DNA of 64,000 bases from Bradyrhizobium stylosanthis. Lineage in GTDB: Bacteria; Pseudomonadota; Alphaproteobacteria; Rhizobiales; Xanthobacteraceae. Below are positions 1 through 8,256 of the stretch, one piece after another (positions within the stretch are counted from its first letter, which is position 1; the number at the start of each line of letters is the position of its first letter). Location: the NCBI RefSeq assembly GCF_001641335.1, contig NZ_LVEM01000005.1, positions 62,001-126,000 of the forward strand, written 5' to 3'. The translations under genes and the position numbers were made by a program. The notes beneath the pieces are model-generated. The model saw nothing but the letters and a program-made list of their open reading frames with translations. It did no database searches and was not told the origin of the DNA.

Positions 1-1141
1 CCTTGCTGGCATAGACCTGGCCGCGCCGGTACAGCGCATTCACGTCGTCAGGATTGGCCGCGATCTTGGCCGTCAGGCCCTTGATGGTGGGGTCTTCGGC
101 CAGCGCCGCCGCGCTCGGCCCGCTATCCATGCTCGGTGCGGGCGCGGGATCGGCGGGTTTCGCAGCCGGTGGCGGCGGCGGCAAGGCGGCCTCGACCTGC
201 GGCTTCGGCGCTGGCGCCGGGGCCGGTGCGGGCGGAGGGGGAGGCGCTGGAGCGGCGGCCGTGTCGGCCGGCTTCGGCGGTGGAGGTGGTGAGGGCGGCG
301 CAGGCGGTGCCGGCGGCGGATTGTTCGCGACCACCGGCGGCGCGGGTGGTGGTGGGGTCGTCGTCGTCGCGGTCGGACGCGACCCGGCGGCCCCCGGAAT
401 GAAGGAGAAATCCTCGGCGAGCGACGAGGAGATCCACGGCACCTGCTCGCCGCGCGAGGCGCGGGTGACGCCCATCTTGGTGCGGTTCAACGTCTCCTCG
501 GCCATCAGGTCGGGGACGCGAATTTCCTTGAGCAGTTCCTGGACGAACAGGCTGTGGTCGCCGCCGGCATCGGAGACCACCGAGGCCAGCGCCGCCGAAT
601 ACATCACCAGCGTGCCGTTCGGAGCGATGACGGGCGTAAGCCCGGCCGAGAAGCTGCGGAACCGGCGTTCGAACGGGTTGCGCCGGGAGGCATCGATCAA
701 TGCGATCTTGACGCCGGCACCGCGGGTGTTGAGCTCGCCGAGCACGGTCTCGAGGCTGAAACCGTCGCGACGCACGTCGGATTCGGTCCAGATCTGCGCA
801 TCGACCGGTAGCATGTAGCTCTGGCGCGCCGACTGGATGCCGAAGCCGCTGTAGAACACCAGCGCCACCGAGCCCGGCTTGATCTTGCCATAGAGCTTGT
901 CGAAGGCGCGGCGCATGCCGTCGCCGGTCAGGTTCTCGCCGATCTCGACCGAGAAGCCGTCACGCTTGAGCTCGTCGGCGATGTCGCGCGCATCGTTGAT
1001 CGGTTCCTTCAGTGGGGCATCGGCATCCGGATATTTGGCGTTGCCGATGACCAGCGCGTAGCGGTCGCCGGCCGCCAGCGATGGGGCCGTCGGTACGAGC
1101 GAAACGAGCAACGGGAGAAGGAGAAGAAAGCGAATTTTCAT
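1..1141 (-). CDS. Caspase-like (peptidase C14 fold) pseudoenzyme, C-terminus cut by window edge
   Basis: The protein has an N-terminal signal peptide (MKIRF followed by a Leu-rich core, likely cleaved after SLAA near residue 24), so it should be exported. Residues 26-240 follow the bacterial caspase/p20 layout (RYALVIGNAKY near 28, NDARDIADEL near 49). The His motif usually written YSGHG reads FYSGFG, with Phe at residue 100, and the Cys motif usually DACRxNPF reads DASRRNPF, with Ser at residue 152. Both catalytic residues are therefore absent. A long Pro/Ala linker follows, then a segment resembling the start of a TPR or Sel1 helix (NPDDVNALYRRGQVYASK) at the window edge. What is seen supports the fold; loss of protease activity is inferred. 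Transcribed away from the metallo-hydrolase gene that starts about 390 bases upstream. Confidence 0.85.
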   Translation of the reverse strand, partial: MKIRFLLLLPLLVSLVPTAPSLAAGDRYALVIGNAKYPDADAPLKEPINDARDIADELKRDGFSVEIGENLTGDGMRRAFDKLYGKIKPGSVALVFYSGFGIQSARQSYMLPVDAQIWTESDVRRDGFSLETVLGELNTRGAGVKIALIDASRRNPFERRFRSFSAGLTPVIAPNGTLVMYSAALASVVSDAGGDHSLFVQELLKEIRVPDLMAEETLNRTKMGVTRASRGEQVPWISSSLAEDFSFIPGAAGSRPTATTTTPPPPAPPVVANNPPPAPPAPPSPPPPPKPADTAAAPAPPPPPAPAPAPAPKPQVEAALPPPPPAAKPADPAPAPSMDSGPSAAALAEDPTIKGLTAKIAANPDDVNALYRRGQVYASK

Positions 1142-1532
1142 AATGAGCGCGGTCCAGCCAAAAAGGCGCCGTTCCAGCTTGCGCCGCGGCGACCTTAACT
1201 TACGCAATGTGCATTATCAAACCGGGGGAGGGGGGCGTCAACCGCTTGGAGATTCGGCATTATCGCGACGATTGATCGCAACGGAGCGGCGTACCGGCGA
1301 GGGGCTGGTGACGAAGATGAACCGGCCGTCATGATCGAGCTCGACGCGACGTGGTGGGGCATTGCGGCGGCCATGCTAGGGGATTCATGGCGACAAAAAT
1401 GTGATTGGTCTCACATTGCAGCCTTGCGGTCGCAGCAGCCCCGGCTGTTTGACCTTTGCGGCGGACGATGGCTTGCTGCGTCCGGTCGTTCAGCTCCCCT
1501 TACAAAAAAGCAAGAGTAGAAAAGCAAGAGCC
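1142..1532. other. Intergenic region between divergent genes
   Basis: About 390 bases between the caspase-like gene and the metallo-hydrolase gene. It must hold both promoters, but I could not assign a convincing -35/-10 pair or operator. Two short open frames (1143-1334 and 1331-1519) have no ribosome binding site or recognisable protein content and are not called. Confidence 0.5.
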
Positions 1533-2339
1533 ATGGGAAACGTCTACGAAATCTACGCTTTGCGCTATGCGACGATGTCGCCGCGTACCCCCAGCATGAA
1601 CTTCCTGGCGCCCGATCCGCATGACAGCGCGGCGCAGGATCTCGACTACTTCGTTTGGCTGATCCGCGGTGGTGGCCGCGAGATTCTGGTCGACACCGGC
1701 TTCAATGCCGAGGAGGCGAGCGCGCGGGCGCGCAAGCTGACGCTCAATCCGGTCGATGCGCTGGAGCGCTTTGGCGTTGCGGCTTCGAGCATTCGCGACG
1801 TCATCGTGACGCATCTGCATTACGACCATGCCGGCAATCTCGACCGCTTCCCGAGCGCGCGCTTCCATCTGCAGGAGCGCGAGATGGCTTACGCGACGGG
1901 GCGCTGCATGTGCAACGGACTGCTGCGACATCCGTTCTCGGTCGAGCACGTCACGCAGATGGTGCGTCATGTCTATGGCGAGCGCGTCACGTTCTATTCG
2001 GGCGACGGCGAGGTCGCCCCCGGCGTCACCGTGCACCGCGTCGGCGGCCACTCCGATGGCTTGCAGGTGGTCAAGGTCGAGACCGCGCGCGGATCGGTGG
2101 TGCTCGCATCCGATGCCGCGCATTACTACGCCAATCTGCAGCGCCGCAGTCCGTTCCCGATCGTCTACAATGTCGGCGACATGGCCGTAGGCTGGGAGAC
2201 GATCGAGCGCCTTGCCGGCCACCCCGATCGATTCATCCCCGGCCACGATCCGATCGTGACCGAGATCTATCCGCGTGCCAGCGACAAGGTCGATGCCTGG
2301 GCGCTGCACCTGCCGCCGTCGCGGTCGTTTGCGAAGTAG
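1533..2339 (+). CDS. N-acyl-homoserine-lactonase-family MBL-fold metallo-hydrolase
   Basis: A 268-residue metallo-beta-lactamase-fold hydrolase. The intact dinuclear zinc motif HxHxDH is seen in THLHYDHAGN near residues 92-101. A downstream GGHSDG supplies the third metal His and the LASDAAHY segment the bridging Asp. The spacing and the N-terminal FLAPDPHDS... segment match the AHL lactonase (AiiA/AttM-like) subfamily, which opens the lactone ring of acyl-homoserine-lactone signals. Other lactones remain possible substrates, so the quorum-quenching role is inferred. The start at 1533 is preferred over in-frame codons further upstream because similarity to the family begins there. It stands alone on its strand. 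Confidence 0.8.
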   Translation: MGNVYEIYALRYATMSPRTPSMNFLAPDPHDSAAQDLDYFVWLIRGGGREILVDTGFNAEEASARARKLTLNPVDALERFGVAASSIRDVIVTHLHYDHAGNLDRFPSARFHLQEREMAYATGRCMCNGLLRHPFSVEHVTQMVRHVYGERVTFYSGDGEVAPGVTVHRVGGHSDGLQVVKVETARGSVVLASDAAHYYANLQRRSPFPIVYNVGDMAVGWETIERLAGHPDRFIPGHDPIVTEIYPRASDKVDAWALHLPPSRSFAK

Positions 2340-2449
2340 CGCGATGCCGCCCCTCATTCCGAGGAGCGCGCTCTTGTGCGCGTTTCGTGCACGCGGCCCC
2401 ACGCCGTGGGCGTTGCTTCGTGACCCCGAGCAGACGTACACCTTGCGCT

Positions 2450-3106
2450 TCAGGCGGCTCGGACGTCCGACATCGCCCGCCGATCCCGGAAAATGATCAC
2501 TGGTACGGCGATGCAGCCACTTACGAGGAGCAGCCAGTCTTGCGGCACCTTGAGAAGAATGGCGGCACTGCCGCCGATCAGTGACCAAACGAACGGGACA
2601 ACCAAGAGCCAGCGAGGAACGGGGCGCACAGTCAACAGAAGCAGCCCGAACGTAAATATGGTCACCGGGCATGGCGTGACACCAAACATTGGTGTCTCGG
2701 GATATTGATGGCCGGTGGCCATGCCGATCAGTGGATAGATGATTGCCGCGTAAATGACGAGCGCCACGCCAATCCAAGCCGGCGTGGCGAATTCAAGGCC
2801 GAAACACAGGCGATTCTGATACGTGCCGGAATACATCAGACAAGCGCCTTGAAGAATGAACAACGTGCCGAAGAGGTACGCTGCCTTGTTGATCGGTGAG
2901 AAGAAAATACCGTGATAGGCGAACCCGGTCCAAAGCCACATGGCAGCCAAGACGCCCGCGATCACGCGATCGGCGTGTGATACTTTCCAAAAGAGAAGGG
3001 AGATGGCCAAGCCCCCCAGTAAGTAGGCGACAACCTGCACCGGCCAGATCGCGGTGTTGTAGTTCACGAATACGGACAGGAATTGCTCGGGACTAAACGG
3101 AAGCAT
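2450..3106 (-). CDS. DUF6064 family integral membrane protein
   Basis: A 218-residue very hydrophobic protein with about six to seven predicted membrane segments, starting MLPFSPEQFLSVF. The N-terminal pattern (short soluble stretch, YNTAIWPVQ, then transmembrane helices, and WTGFAYHGIFFSPIN in the first third) is that of the DUF6064 family. No catalytic motif is visible and the function is unknown. A conserved-looking MFGVTPCPVTIFTFG segment lies near residue 142. The gene is isolated and its codon use resembles its neighbours. Confidence 0.75.
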   Translation of the reverse strand: MLPFSPEQFLSVFVNYNTAIWPVQVVAYLLGGLAISLLFWKVSHADRVIAGVLAAMWLWTGFAYHGIFFSPINKAAYLFGTLFILQGACLMYSGTYQNRLCFGLEFATPAWIGVALVIYAAIIYPLIGMATGHQYPETPMFGVTPCPVTIFTFGLLLLTVRPVPRWLLVVPFVWSLIGGSAAILLKVPQDWLLLVSGCIAVPVIIFRDRRAMSDVRAA

Positions 3107-3254
3107 GGCCTGCCCCTCAATCCCGACATGAAGTAGCCAAATGAGTGTCGGGCTTCTTGACCCTGATCAATCTCTCAAACGGCAATGCCACCTTTTGGCT
3201 CTCGGCGGTCCTTTGGCGTATGCTTCGGCGATGTCCGCCCCGTAGATGCGCGCC

Positions 3255-3797
3255 CTAATACGCCTGCTTCGCGTCCGCCTCTGCGCTGGTCTGGATCAGG
3301 TCGAGGCTCTCCTCGATCTTGCCGAGCAGCGCTGACAATTGCTTGCGTTCCTGCGCGGAGAGGCAGGCGAGGATCTCGTCCTCACGCCGCAGCAATTGCG
3401 GGAACAGCTCTTCATAGAGCGCGCGGCCCTTTCTGGTCAGTTGCAGGCGGAATTCGCGGCGGTCGGCTTCGTTCTCGACGCGCTCGATCAATCCTTCATT
3501 CAGCAGCGTGGTCACCGCGCGGCTGATGGTGGATTTGTGGGTGCGGGTGCATTGGGAGATGTACTGCGCGCTGCAGGCATCGTTGCGGAAGCCGAGCGTG
3601 GCGATCACGCGCCAGGCCGGAATGTCGAGGCCGTGGCGTTCCTGATATTCGACCGACAGCGCGGCGCTGACCTCCGCAGCCAGCCGGTTGAGGCGGAAAG
3701 GAACGAACTTGAACAGATCGAGCCGCGCCTTTGGCCGCGGCGAGGCCTCGCCGCCCTCCCGTGTCTTCAGCGCGATGTCGCTGGATGTCCTTGCCAA
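3255..3797 (-). CDS. MarR family transcriptional regulator, divergent from homogentisate operon
   Basis: A winged-helix MarR-type repressor. The DNA-binding region is seen in the stretch AQYISQCTRTHKSTISRAVT (recognition helix) followed by the wing EADRREFRLQLTRKGRALYE. A TTG start at 3797 has a GGAG seven bases upstream; a GTG at 3854 is in frame but has no ribosome binding site, so the shorter 180-residue form is preferred. It is transcribed away from the FAD monooxygenase-DUF2783-MBL-hmgA-fahA operon. By the usual logic of divergent MarR genes, it is the likely repressor of that operon, with an aromatic acid or homogentisate as inducer. The ligand is inference. Confidence 0.85.
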   Translation of the reverse strand: MARTSSDIALKTREGGEASPRPKARLDLFKFVPFRLNRLAAEVSAALSVEYQERHGLDIPAWRVIATLGFRNDACSAQYISQCTRTHKSTISRAVTTLLNEGLIERVENEADRREFRLQLTRKGRALYEELFPQLLRREDEILACLSAQERKQLSALLGKIEESLDLIQTSAEADAKQAY

Positions 3798-3906
3798 GGC
3801 AGCGCTCCGAATTCCAGTTGACGGCCGGCCGGCTCCGGTCCAAAATAGTTGCACGTGAGACTATCTAGCAGATCAGTCCCCTCCTGACCAGAGCCGAGGT
3901 TAGTGT
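3798..3906. promoter_or_regulatory. Divergent promoter region marR / homogentisate operon
   Basis: About 110 bases between the MarR gene and the FAD monooxygenase gene; both promoters and the MarR operator should lie here. A GAGG seven bases before ATG 3907 is the ribosome binding site of the monooxygenase. I did not find a clean long palindrome. Confidence 0.4.
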
Positions 3907-5523
3907 ATGGCGCCGGCCAATACGCATCAGGCCAAAACCCAGTTCGGCTATCGCCGCCACCCCGATCAGGATCGCCCCGGCCCAAGCCCGGCGGAGCATC
4001 CGGTCGTGATCGTCGGCGCCGGCCCGGTCGGCCTGTCGCTGGCGATCGATCTTGCCCAGCGCGGCCAGCGCGTCGTCCTCCTGGACGACGCCGACCGCAT
4101 CGGCGAGGGCTCGCGCGCGATCTGCTTCTCGAAGCGGTCGCTGGAATATTGGGACCGCCTCGGCGTCGGCGACCGCATGGTCGACAAGGGCGTGGTGTGG
4201 AGCGTCGGCCGCATTTTCCACGGCGAACAGCAGCTCTACCAGTTCAACCTGTTGCCGGAAGACGGGCACAAGCGGCCGGCCTTCATCAACCTCCAGCAAT
4301 ATTACGCCGAGGCCTATCTGGTCGATCGCATCGGCGATCTGCCCGGGATCGACCTGCGCTGGCGCAACAAGGTGACGGCGCTCGAGCAGCGCAACGATTC
4401 CGCCCTGCTGACGATCGAGACGCCGGAGGGCGCCTATCGCCTGCAGGCGCAATATGTCGTCGCCTGCGACGGTGCGCGCTCCTCGCTGCGGCAGATGGTC
4501 GGCGCCGAGTTCGCGGGACAGGTGTTCGAGGACCAGTTCCTGATCGCCGACGTCAAGATGACCGCGGAATTCCCGACCGAGCGCTGGTTCTGGTTCGATC
4601 CGCCGTTCCATGCCGGACGCTCGGCGCTGCTGCACCGGCAGCCCGACGACGTCTGGCGCATCGACCTCCAGCTCAACCGCTATGCCGATCCCGTCGTCGA
4701 GAAGAAGCCGGAAAACGTGCGTCCGCGCATCGCGCGCATGCTCGGCCACGACAAGTTCGAGTTCGAGTGGATCTCTCTCTACAAATTCCAGTGCCGCCGG
4801 ATGGATCGCTTCATCCACGGCCGCGTGATCTTTGCCGGCGATTCCGCGCATCAGGTCTCGCCCTTCGGCGCGCGCGGCGCCAATTCCGGACTCGAGGACG
4901 CGGAGAACCTGTCCTGGAAGATCGATCGCGTGCTGCGCGGCACCTCGCCCGCGAGCCTGCTCGAAAGCTATCATGTCGAGCGCAGCATGGCGGCGGACGA
5001 GAATATCCGCGAATCCACCCGCTCGACCGATTTCATGGCGCCGAACTCGCATCAGGAGGCGCGGCTGCGCAAGGCGGTGCTGTCGCTTGCGAAGGAAACC
5101 GAATTCGGCAAGCGCATGGTCAATGGCGGCAGGCTCTCGGTGCCGTGCAGCTACGATACGCCGCTGTCGTCACGCGACACGGACGCCTGGCGCGGCGGGC
5201 CGTCGCCCGGCTGTTCCATGCTCGATGCGCCCGTCGCCGGGCAGGGCTATCTGACGGATGCCTTCAGCAAGGGTGGAACGGACTTCACCTTGCTGTCGTT
5301 CAGCAATGGCGCGGTCTTTGAGGCGCCCGACGGCGTCAGGGATATCCGCATCGGCGGCGAGGGCGGGCTCGCCGATCCCTCCGGCCTTGTCGCCAAACGC
5401 TACGACGCAGAGCCGGGTGCAGCCTATTTGCTCAGGCCCGACGGCTATGTCGCGGCGCGCTTCCGTCATCCGACGCGCGAGGCGATCGCCTCGGCCCTGT
5501 CGCGGGCCGCAGGCCTGAATTGA
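3907..5523 (+). CDS. FAD-dependent aromatic-ring monooxygenase (homogentisate-forming hydroxylase candidate)
   Basis: A 538-residue group A flavoprotein hydroxylase (PHBH/MhpA-like). Visible motifs are the Rossmann GxGxxG in VIVGAGPVGLSLAIDLAQ near residues 35-52, the DG motif in VACDGARSS near 188, and the FAD ribityl GD motif in FAGDSAHQVSPFGARGAN near 310. A thioredoxin-like C-terminal domain typical of this family follows. It is the first gene of an operon leading into hmgA and fahA. That context argues that it converts an aromatic acid (for instance 3- or 4-hydroxyphenylacetate) to homogentisate, as reported for MhaA with the small protein MhaB in Pseudomonas putida U. Substrate is inference. 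Ends 9 bases before the next gene. Confidence 0.85.
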   Translation: MAPANTHQAKTQFGYRRHPDQDRPGPSPAEHPVVIVGAGPVGLSLAIDLAQRGQRVVLLDDADRIGEGSRAICFSKRSLEYWDRLGVGDRMVDKGVVWSVGRIFHGEQQLYQFNLLPEDGHKRPAFINLQQYYAEAYLVDRIGDLPGIDLRWRNKVTALEQRNDSALLTIETPEGAYRLQAQYVVACDGARSSLRQMVGAEFAGQVFEDQFLIADVKMTAEFPTERWFWFDPPFHAGRSALLHRQPDDVWRIDLQLNRYADPVVEKKPENVRPRIARMLGHDKFEFEWISLYKFQCRRMDRFIHGRVIFAGDSAHQVSPFGARGANSGLEDAENLSWKIDRVLRGTSPASLLESYHVERSMAADENIRESTRSTDFMAPNSHQEARLRKAVLSLAKETEFGKRMVNGGRLSVPCSYDTPLSSRDTDAWRGGPSPGCSMLDAPVAGQGYLTDAFSKGGTDFTLLSFSNGAVFEAPDGVRDIRIGGEGGLADPSGLVAKRYDAEPGAAYLLRPDGYVAARFRHPTREAIASALSRAAGLN

Positions 5524-5532
5524 GGTTTGGCA

Positions 5533-5757
5533 ATGGCGCTTTCCACCAGCTCCAACTTCGCACGTCCCGACGATGCCTTCCGCGCCATCGTCGAGGCGCA
5601 TCGTGGTCTCACCGAGGAGCAGAGTGCCGATTTCGACGCGGCGCTGGTGCTGATCCTCGCCAACCATATCGGCGACATCGGCGTGCTGCGCGAGGCGATT
5701 GGGCTCGCGAAACGCCGCATGATCGACGGCCAGCAGCAACAACAGCAACAACAGTAA
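5533..5757 (+). CDS. DUF2783 small protein, possible monooxygenase coupling protein
   Basis: A 74-residue acidic helical protein (FRAIVEAHRGLTEEQSADFD near residues 20-39) matching the DUF2783 type of small proteins found next to FAD monooxygenases. The ATG at 5533 has GAGG seven bases upstream, overlapping the stop region of the monooxygenase; a TTG six bases earlier is in frame but less likely. The protein ends in eight consecutive Gln residues encoded by mixed CAG/CAA codons. Its position directly after the hydroxylase resembles the MhaA-MhaB pair, in which a small protein is needed for hydroxylation. This functional link is inference. Confidence 0.75.
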   Translation: MALSTSSNFARPDDAFRAIVEAHRGLTEEQSADFDAALVLILANHIGDIGVLREAIGLAKRRMIDGQQQQQQQQ

Positions 5758-5775
5758 CCCCGTAAGGATGAATTG

Positions 5776-6732
5776 ATGGCGAAGAACTTCGCGTCCACCG
5801 GCGATCTCTCCGAGAAGAAGATCACCTTCTCCGAGATCGGCACCGATCTCTATGCCTTCACCGCCGAGGGCGATCCGAACACGGCCGTGATCGTCGGCGA
5901 CGACGGCTGCCTCGTGTTCGACGCGCAGGCGACACCGGCGATGGCGAACAAGGTGATCGAGCGCGTCAAGGCCGTGACCGACAAGCCGATCAAATACGTC
6001 GTGCTGTCGCATTATCACGCCGTGCGCGTGCTGGGCGCCTCCGCCTACAAGGCGCAAGGCATCGTCGCCTCGCAGGAGACCTATCGTCTCATCGAGGAGC
6101 GCGGCAAGCAGGATTGGGATTCCGAATACGGCCGCTTCCCGCGCCTGTTCCAGGACGCGCAGAGCATTCCCGGCCTGACCTGGCCGACGCTGACCTTCGA
6201 AGGCGAGATGTCGGTCTATCTCGGCAAGCGCGAGGTGCGGCTGATGCAGCTCGGCGCGGGCCACACCTCCGGCGACATCGTCGCCTGGGTGCCGGATGCG
6301 GAGGTGATGTTCTCCGGCGATCTCATCGAATATCACTCGGCCTGCTATTGCGGCGATGCGCATTTGCGCGAATGGCCGATGACCCTGAACGAGATCCGCA
6401 ACTTCAATCCCAAGGCGATCGCGCCAGGTCGCGGCGATGCGCTCAAGGGCACCGCCACGGTGCGCGAGGCCATCGCCATGACGCGCGACTTTGTCACCTC
6501 GCTTTATGGCGCCGCCGAAATCTCGGTCGCGAAGGGCCGCACGCTGAAGGAATCCATGGCGGCGACGCGCGAGGTGATGGATCCGAAATTCCACAGCTTC
6601 GCCATCTACGAGCACTGCCTGCCGTTCAACGTGTCGCGCGCCTATGACGAAGCGTCGGGGATCGACGATCCCGTGATCTGGACCGACAAGCGCGACCAGG
6701 AAATGTGGGCCGCCCTGCAAGGAGGAGGATAG
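5776..6732 (+). CDS. MBL-fold protein of the homogentisate operon with altered metal motif
   Basis: A 318-residue metallo-beta-lactamase-fold protein. The usual HxHxDH motif reads HYHAVR at residues 79-84 (LSHYHAVRVLGAS), so the second-site Asp and His are replaced by Val and Arg. Later elements are kept: GAGHTSGDIVAW near 170 and MFSGDLIEYHSA near 192. It may bind one metal or none. It starts with AAGGATG before ATG 5776 and ends two bases before hmgA's start codon, so it is cotranscribed. A hydrolytic step in homogentisate metabolism needing this protein is not known to me; a lactone or thioester side product is possible. Confidence 0.8.
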   Translation: MAKNFASTGDLSEKKITFSEIGTDLYAFTAEGDPNTAVIVGDDGCLVFDAQATPAMANKVIERVKAVTDKPIKYVVLSHYHAVRVLGASAYKAQGIVASQETYRLIEERGKQDWDSEYGRFPRLFQDAQSIPGLTWPTLTFEGEMSVYLGKREVRLMQLGAGHTSGDIVAWVPDAEVMFSGDLIEYHSACYCGDAHLREWPMTLNEIRNFNPKAIAPGRGDALKGTATVREAIAMTRDFVTSLYGAAEISVAKGRTLKESMAATREVMDPKFHSFAIYEHCLPFNVSRAYDEASGIDDPVIWTDKRDQEMWAALQGGG

Positions 6733-6734
6733 TC

Positions 6735-8081
6735 ATGAACATCAACACCTCGCCTGATCAGATCATCCGCAGCTCGGCGCAGGTGACGCCGGGCTACATG
6801 TCCGGCTTCGGCAACAGTTTCGAGACCGAGGCGCTGCCGGGCGCACTGCCGATCGGGCGCAACTCGCCGCAGCGCTGCGCTTACGGGCTCTATGCCGAGC
6901 AGCTCTCGGGTTCGCCCTTCACCGCGCCGCGCGGCACCAATGAGCGCTCCTGGCTCTACCGCATCCGCCCCTCCGTGAAGCATTCCGGCCGCTTCGAGAA
7001 GGTCGATGCCGGGCTCTGGCGCTCGGCGCCATGCCATGAATACGATCTGCCGATCGCGCAGCTGCGCTGGGATCCGACGCCGCTGCCGAAGGGGGACGTG
7101 ACCTTCGTCGAGGGCGTGCAGACCATGACGACGGCCGGTGACGTGAACACGCAGGCCGGCATGGCCGCGCATGTCTACCTCATCACCAAGTCGATGGTGG
7201 ACCAGCACTTCTACAATGCCGACGGCGAGCTGATGTTCGTGCTGCAGCAGGGCAATCTTCGCCTCGTCACCGAATTCGGCCGCATCGATGCCGAGCCGGG
7301 CGAGATCGTGGTGATCCCGCGCGGCGTCAAGTTCCGCGTCGAGATTCCGAACGGGCCGGCGCGCGGCTATCTCTGCGAGAATTACGGCGGCGCCTTCACG
7401 CTGCCGGAGCGCGGCCCGATCGGGGCCAATTGCCTCGCCAATGCGCGCGACTTCCTGACCCCGGTCGCGAATTACGAGGACAAGGACACGCCGACCGAGC
7501 TGTTCGTGAAGTGGGGCGGCTCGCTGTTCAAGACGACCTTGCCGCATTCGCCGATCGACGTGGTCGCCTGGCACGGCAATTACGCGCCGTACAAGTACGA
7601 CTTGCGCACGTTCTCGCCGGTCGGCGCGATTGGCTTCGACCATCCCGATCCCTCGATCTTCACGGTGCTGACCTCGCCGTCGGAGACCGCGGGCACCGCG
7701 AATATCGACTTCGTCATCTTCCCCGAGCGGTGGATGGTTGCCGACAACACCTTCCGTCCGCCCTGGTACCACATGAACATCATGAGCGAGTTCATGGGCC
7801 TGATCTACGGCGTCTACGATGCGAAGCCGCAGGGCTTCGTGCCCGGCGGCATCTCGCTGCACAATTGCATGCTGCCGCACGGCCCCGACCGCGACGCCTT
7901 CGAGCACGCCAGCAATGGCGAGCTGAAGCCGGTGAAGCTCACGGGCACGATGGCCTTCATGTTCGAGACCCGCTACCCGCAACGCGTCACCGCGCATGCC
8001 GCGAATGCGTCGACGCTGCAGGACGATTACGCGGATTGCTGGAAGGGCCTCGAGAAGCGGTTCGATCCGAGCAAGCCGTAG
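6735..8081 (+). CDS. hmgA: Homogentisate 1,2-dioxygenase
   Basis: A 448-residue enzyme that opens the ring of homogentisate to maleylacetoacetate with O2 and Fe(II). The N-terminal YMSGFGNSFETEALPGALP is the family signature. The iron ligands lie in WYHMNIMSEFMG (His and Glu) and in LHNCMLPHGPD (His). Length equals that of bacterial and eukaryotic orthologues. ATG 6735 is preceded by GGAGGAGGAT, which overlaps the end of the MBL gene. Followed by an intergenic palindromic repeat and then fahA. Confidence 0.97.
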   Translation: MNINTSPDQIIRSSAQVTPGYMSGFGNSFETEALPGALPIGRNSPQRCAYGLYAEQLSGSPFTAPRGTNERSWLYRIRPSVKHSGRFEKVDAGLWRSAPCHEYDLPIAQLRWDPTPLPKGDVTFVEGVQTMTTAGDVNTQAGMAAHVYLITKSMVDQHFYNADGELMFVLQQGNLRLVTEFGRIDAEPGEIVVIPRGVKFRVEIPNGPARGYLCENYGGAFTLPERGPIGANCLANARDFLTPVANYEDKDTPTELFVKWGGSLFKTTLPHSPIDVVAWHGNYAPYKYDLRTFSPVGAIGFDHPDPSIFTVLTSPSETAGTANIDFVIFPERWMVADNTFRPPWYHMNIMSEFMGLIYGVYDAKPQGFVPGGISLHNCMLPHGPDRDAFEHASNGELKPVKLTGTMAFMFETRYPQRVTAHAANASTLQDDYADCWKGLEKRFDPSKP

Positions 8082-8084
8082 CTT

Positions 8085-8240
8085 TCTTCCCCTCTCCCCT
8101 TGTGGGAGAGGGTGGCTCGCCGCGCAGCGGCGGGACGGGTGAGGGGTCTCTCTCCGCGGCCTCTCTTCAATTGAGTTCGCCGATAGAGACCCCTCATCCG
8201 GCGCTTCGCGCCACCTTCTCCCACAAGGGGAGAAGGAATA
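8085..8240. repeat. Palindromic intergenic repeat, family C (copy 1)
   Basis: A roughly 155-base element with complementary ends: the left end carries CCCTCTCCCCTTGTGGGAGA and the right end TCTCCCACAAGGGGAGAAGG. Inner parts include GACGGGTGAGGGGTCTCT on the left and GAGACCCCTCATCCGGCG on the right. A second copy lies at 58321-58470. It sits between hmgA and fahA, inside what otherwise looks like one operon, and may form a long hairpin in the transcript. Confidence 0.85.
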
Positions 8241-8256
8241 AGGAATCGAGCCAGAA

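Noticed and set aside
54..818. Gly/Ala-rich plus-strand open frame
   Set aside because: It is the complement of the Pro-rich linker and caspase fold of the minus-strand gene.
3865..5052. Long minus-strand open frame (395 codons) over the FAD monooxygenase
   Set aside because: It is opposite a gene with clear flavoprotein motifs; its translation is Arg/Ala/Asp-rich without any domain, as expected for antisense frames in high-GC DNA.
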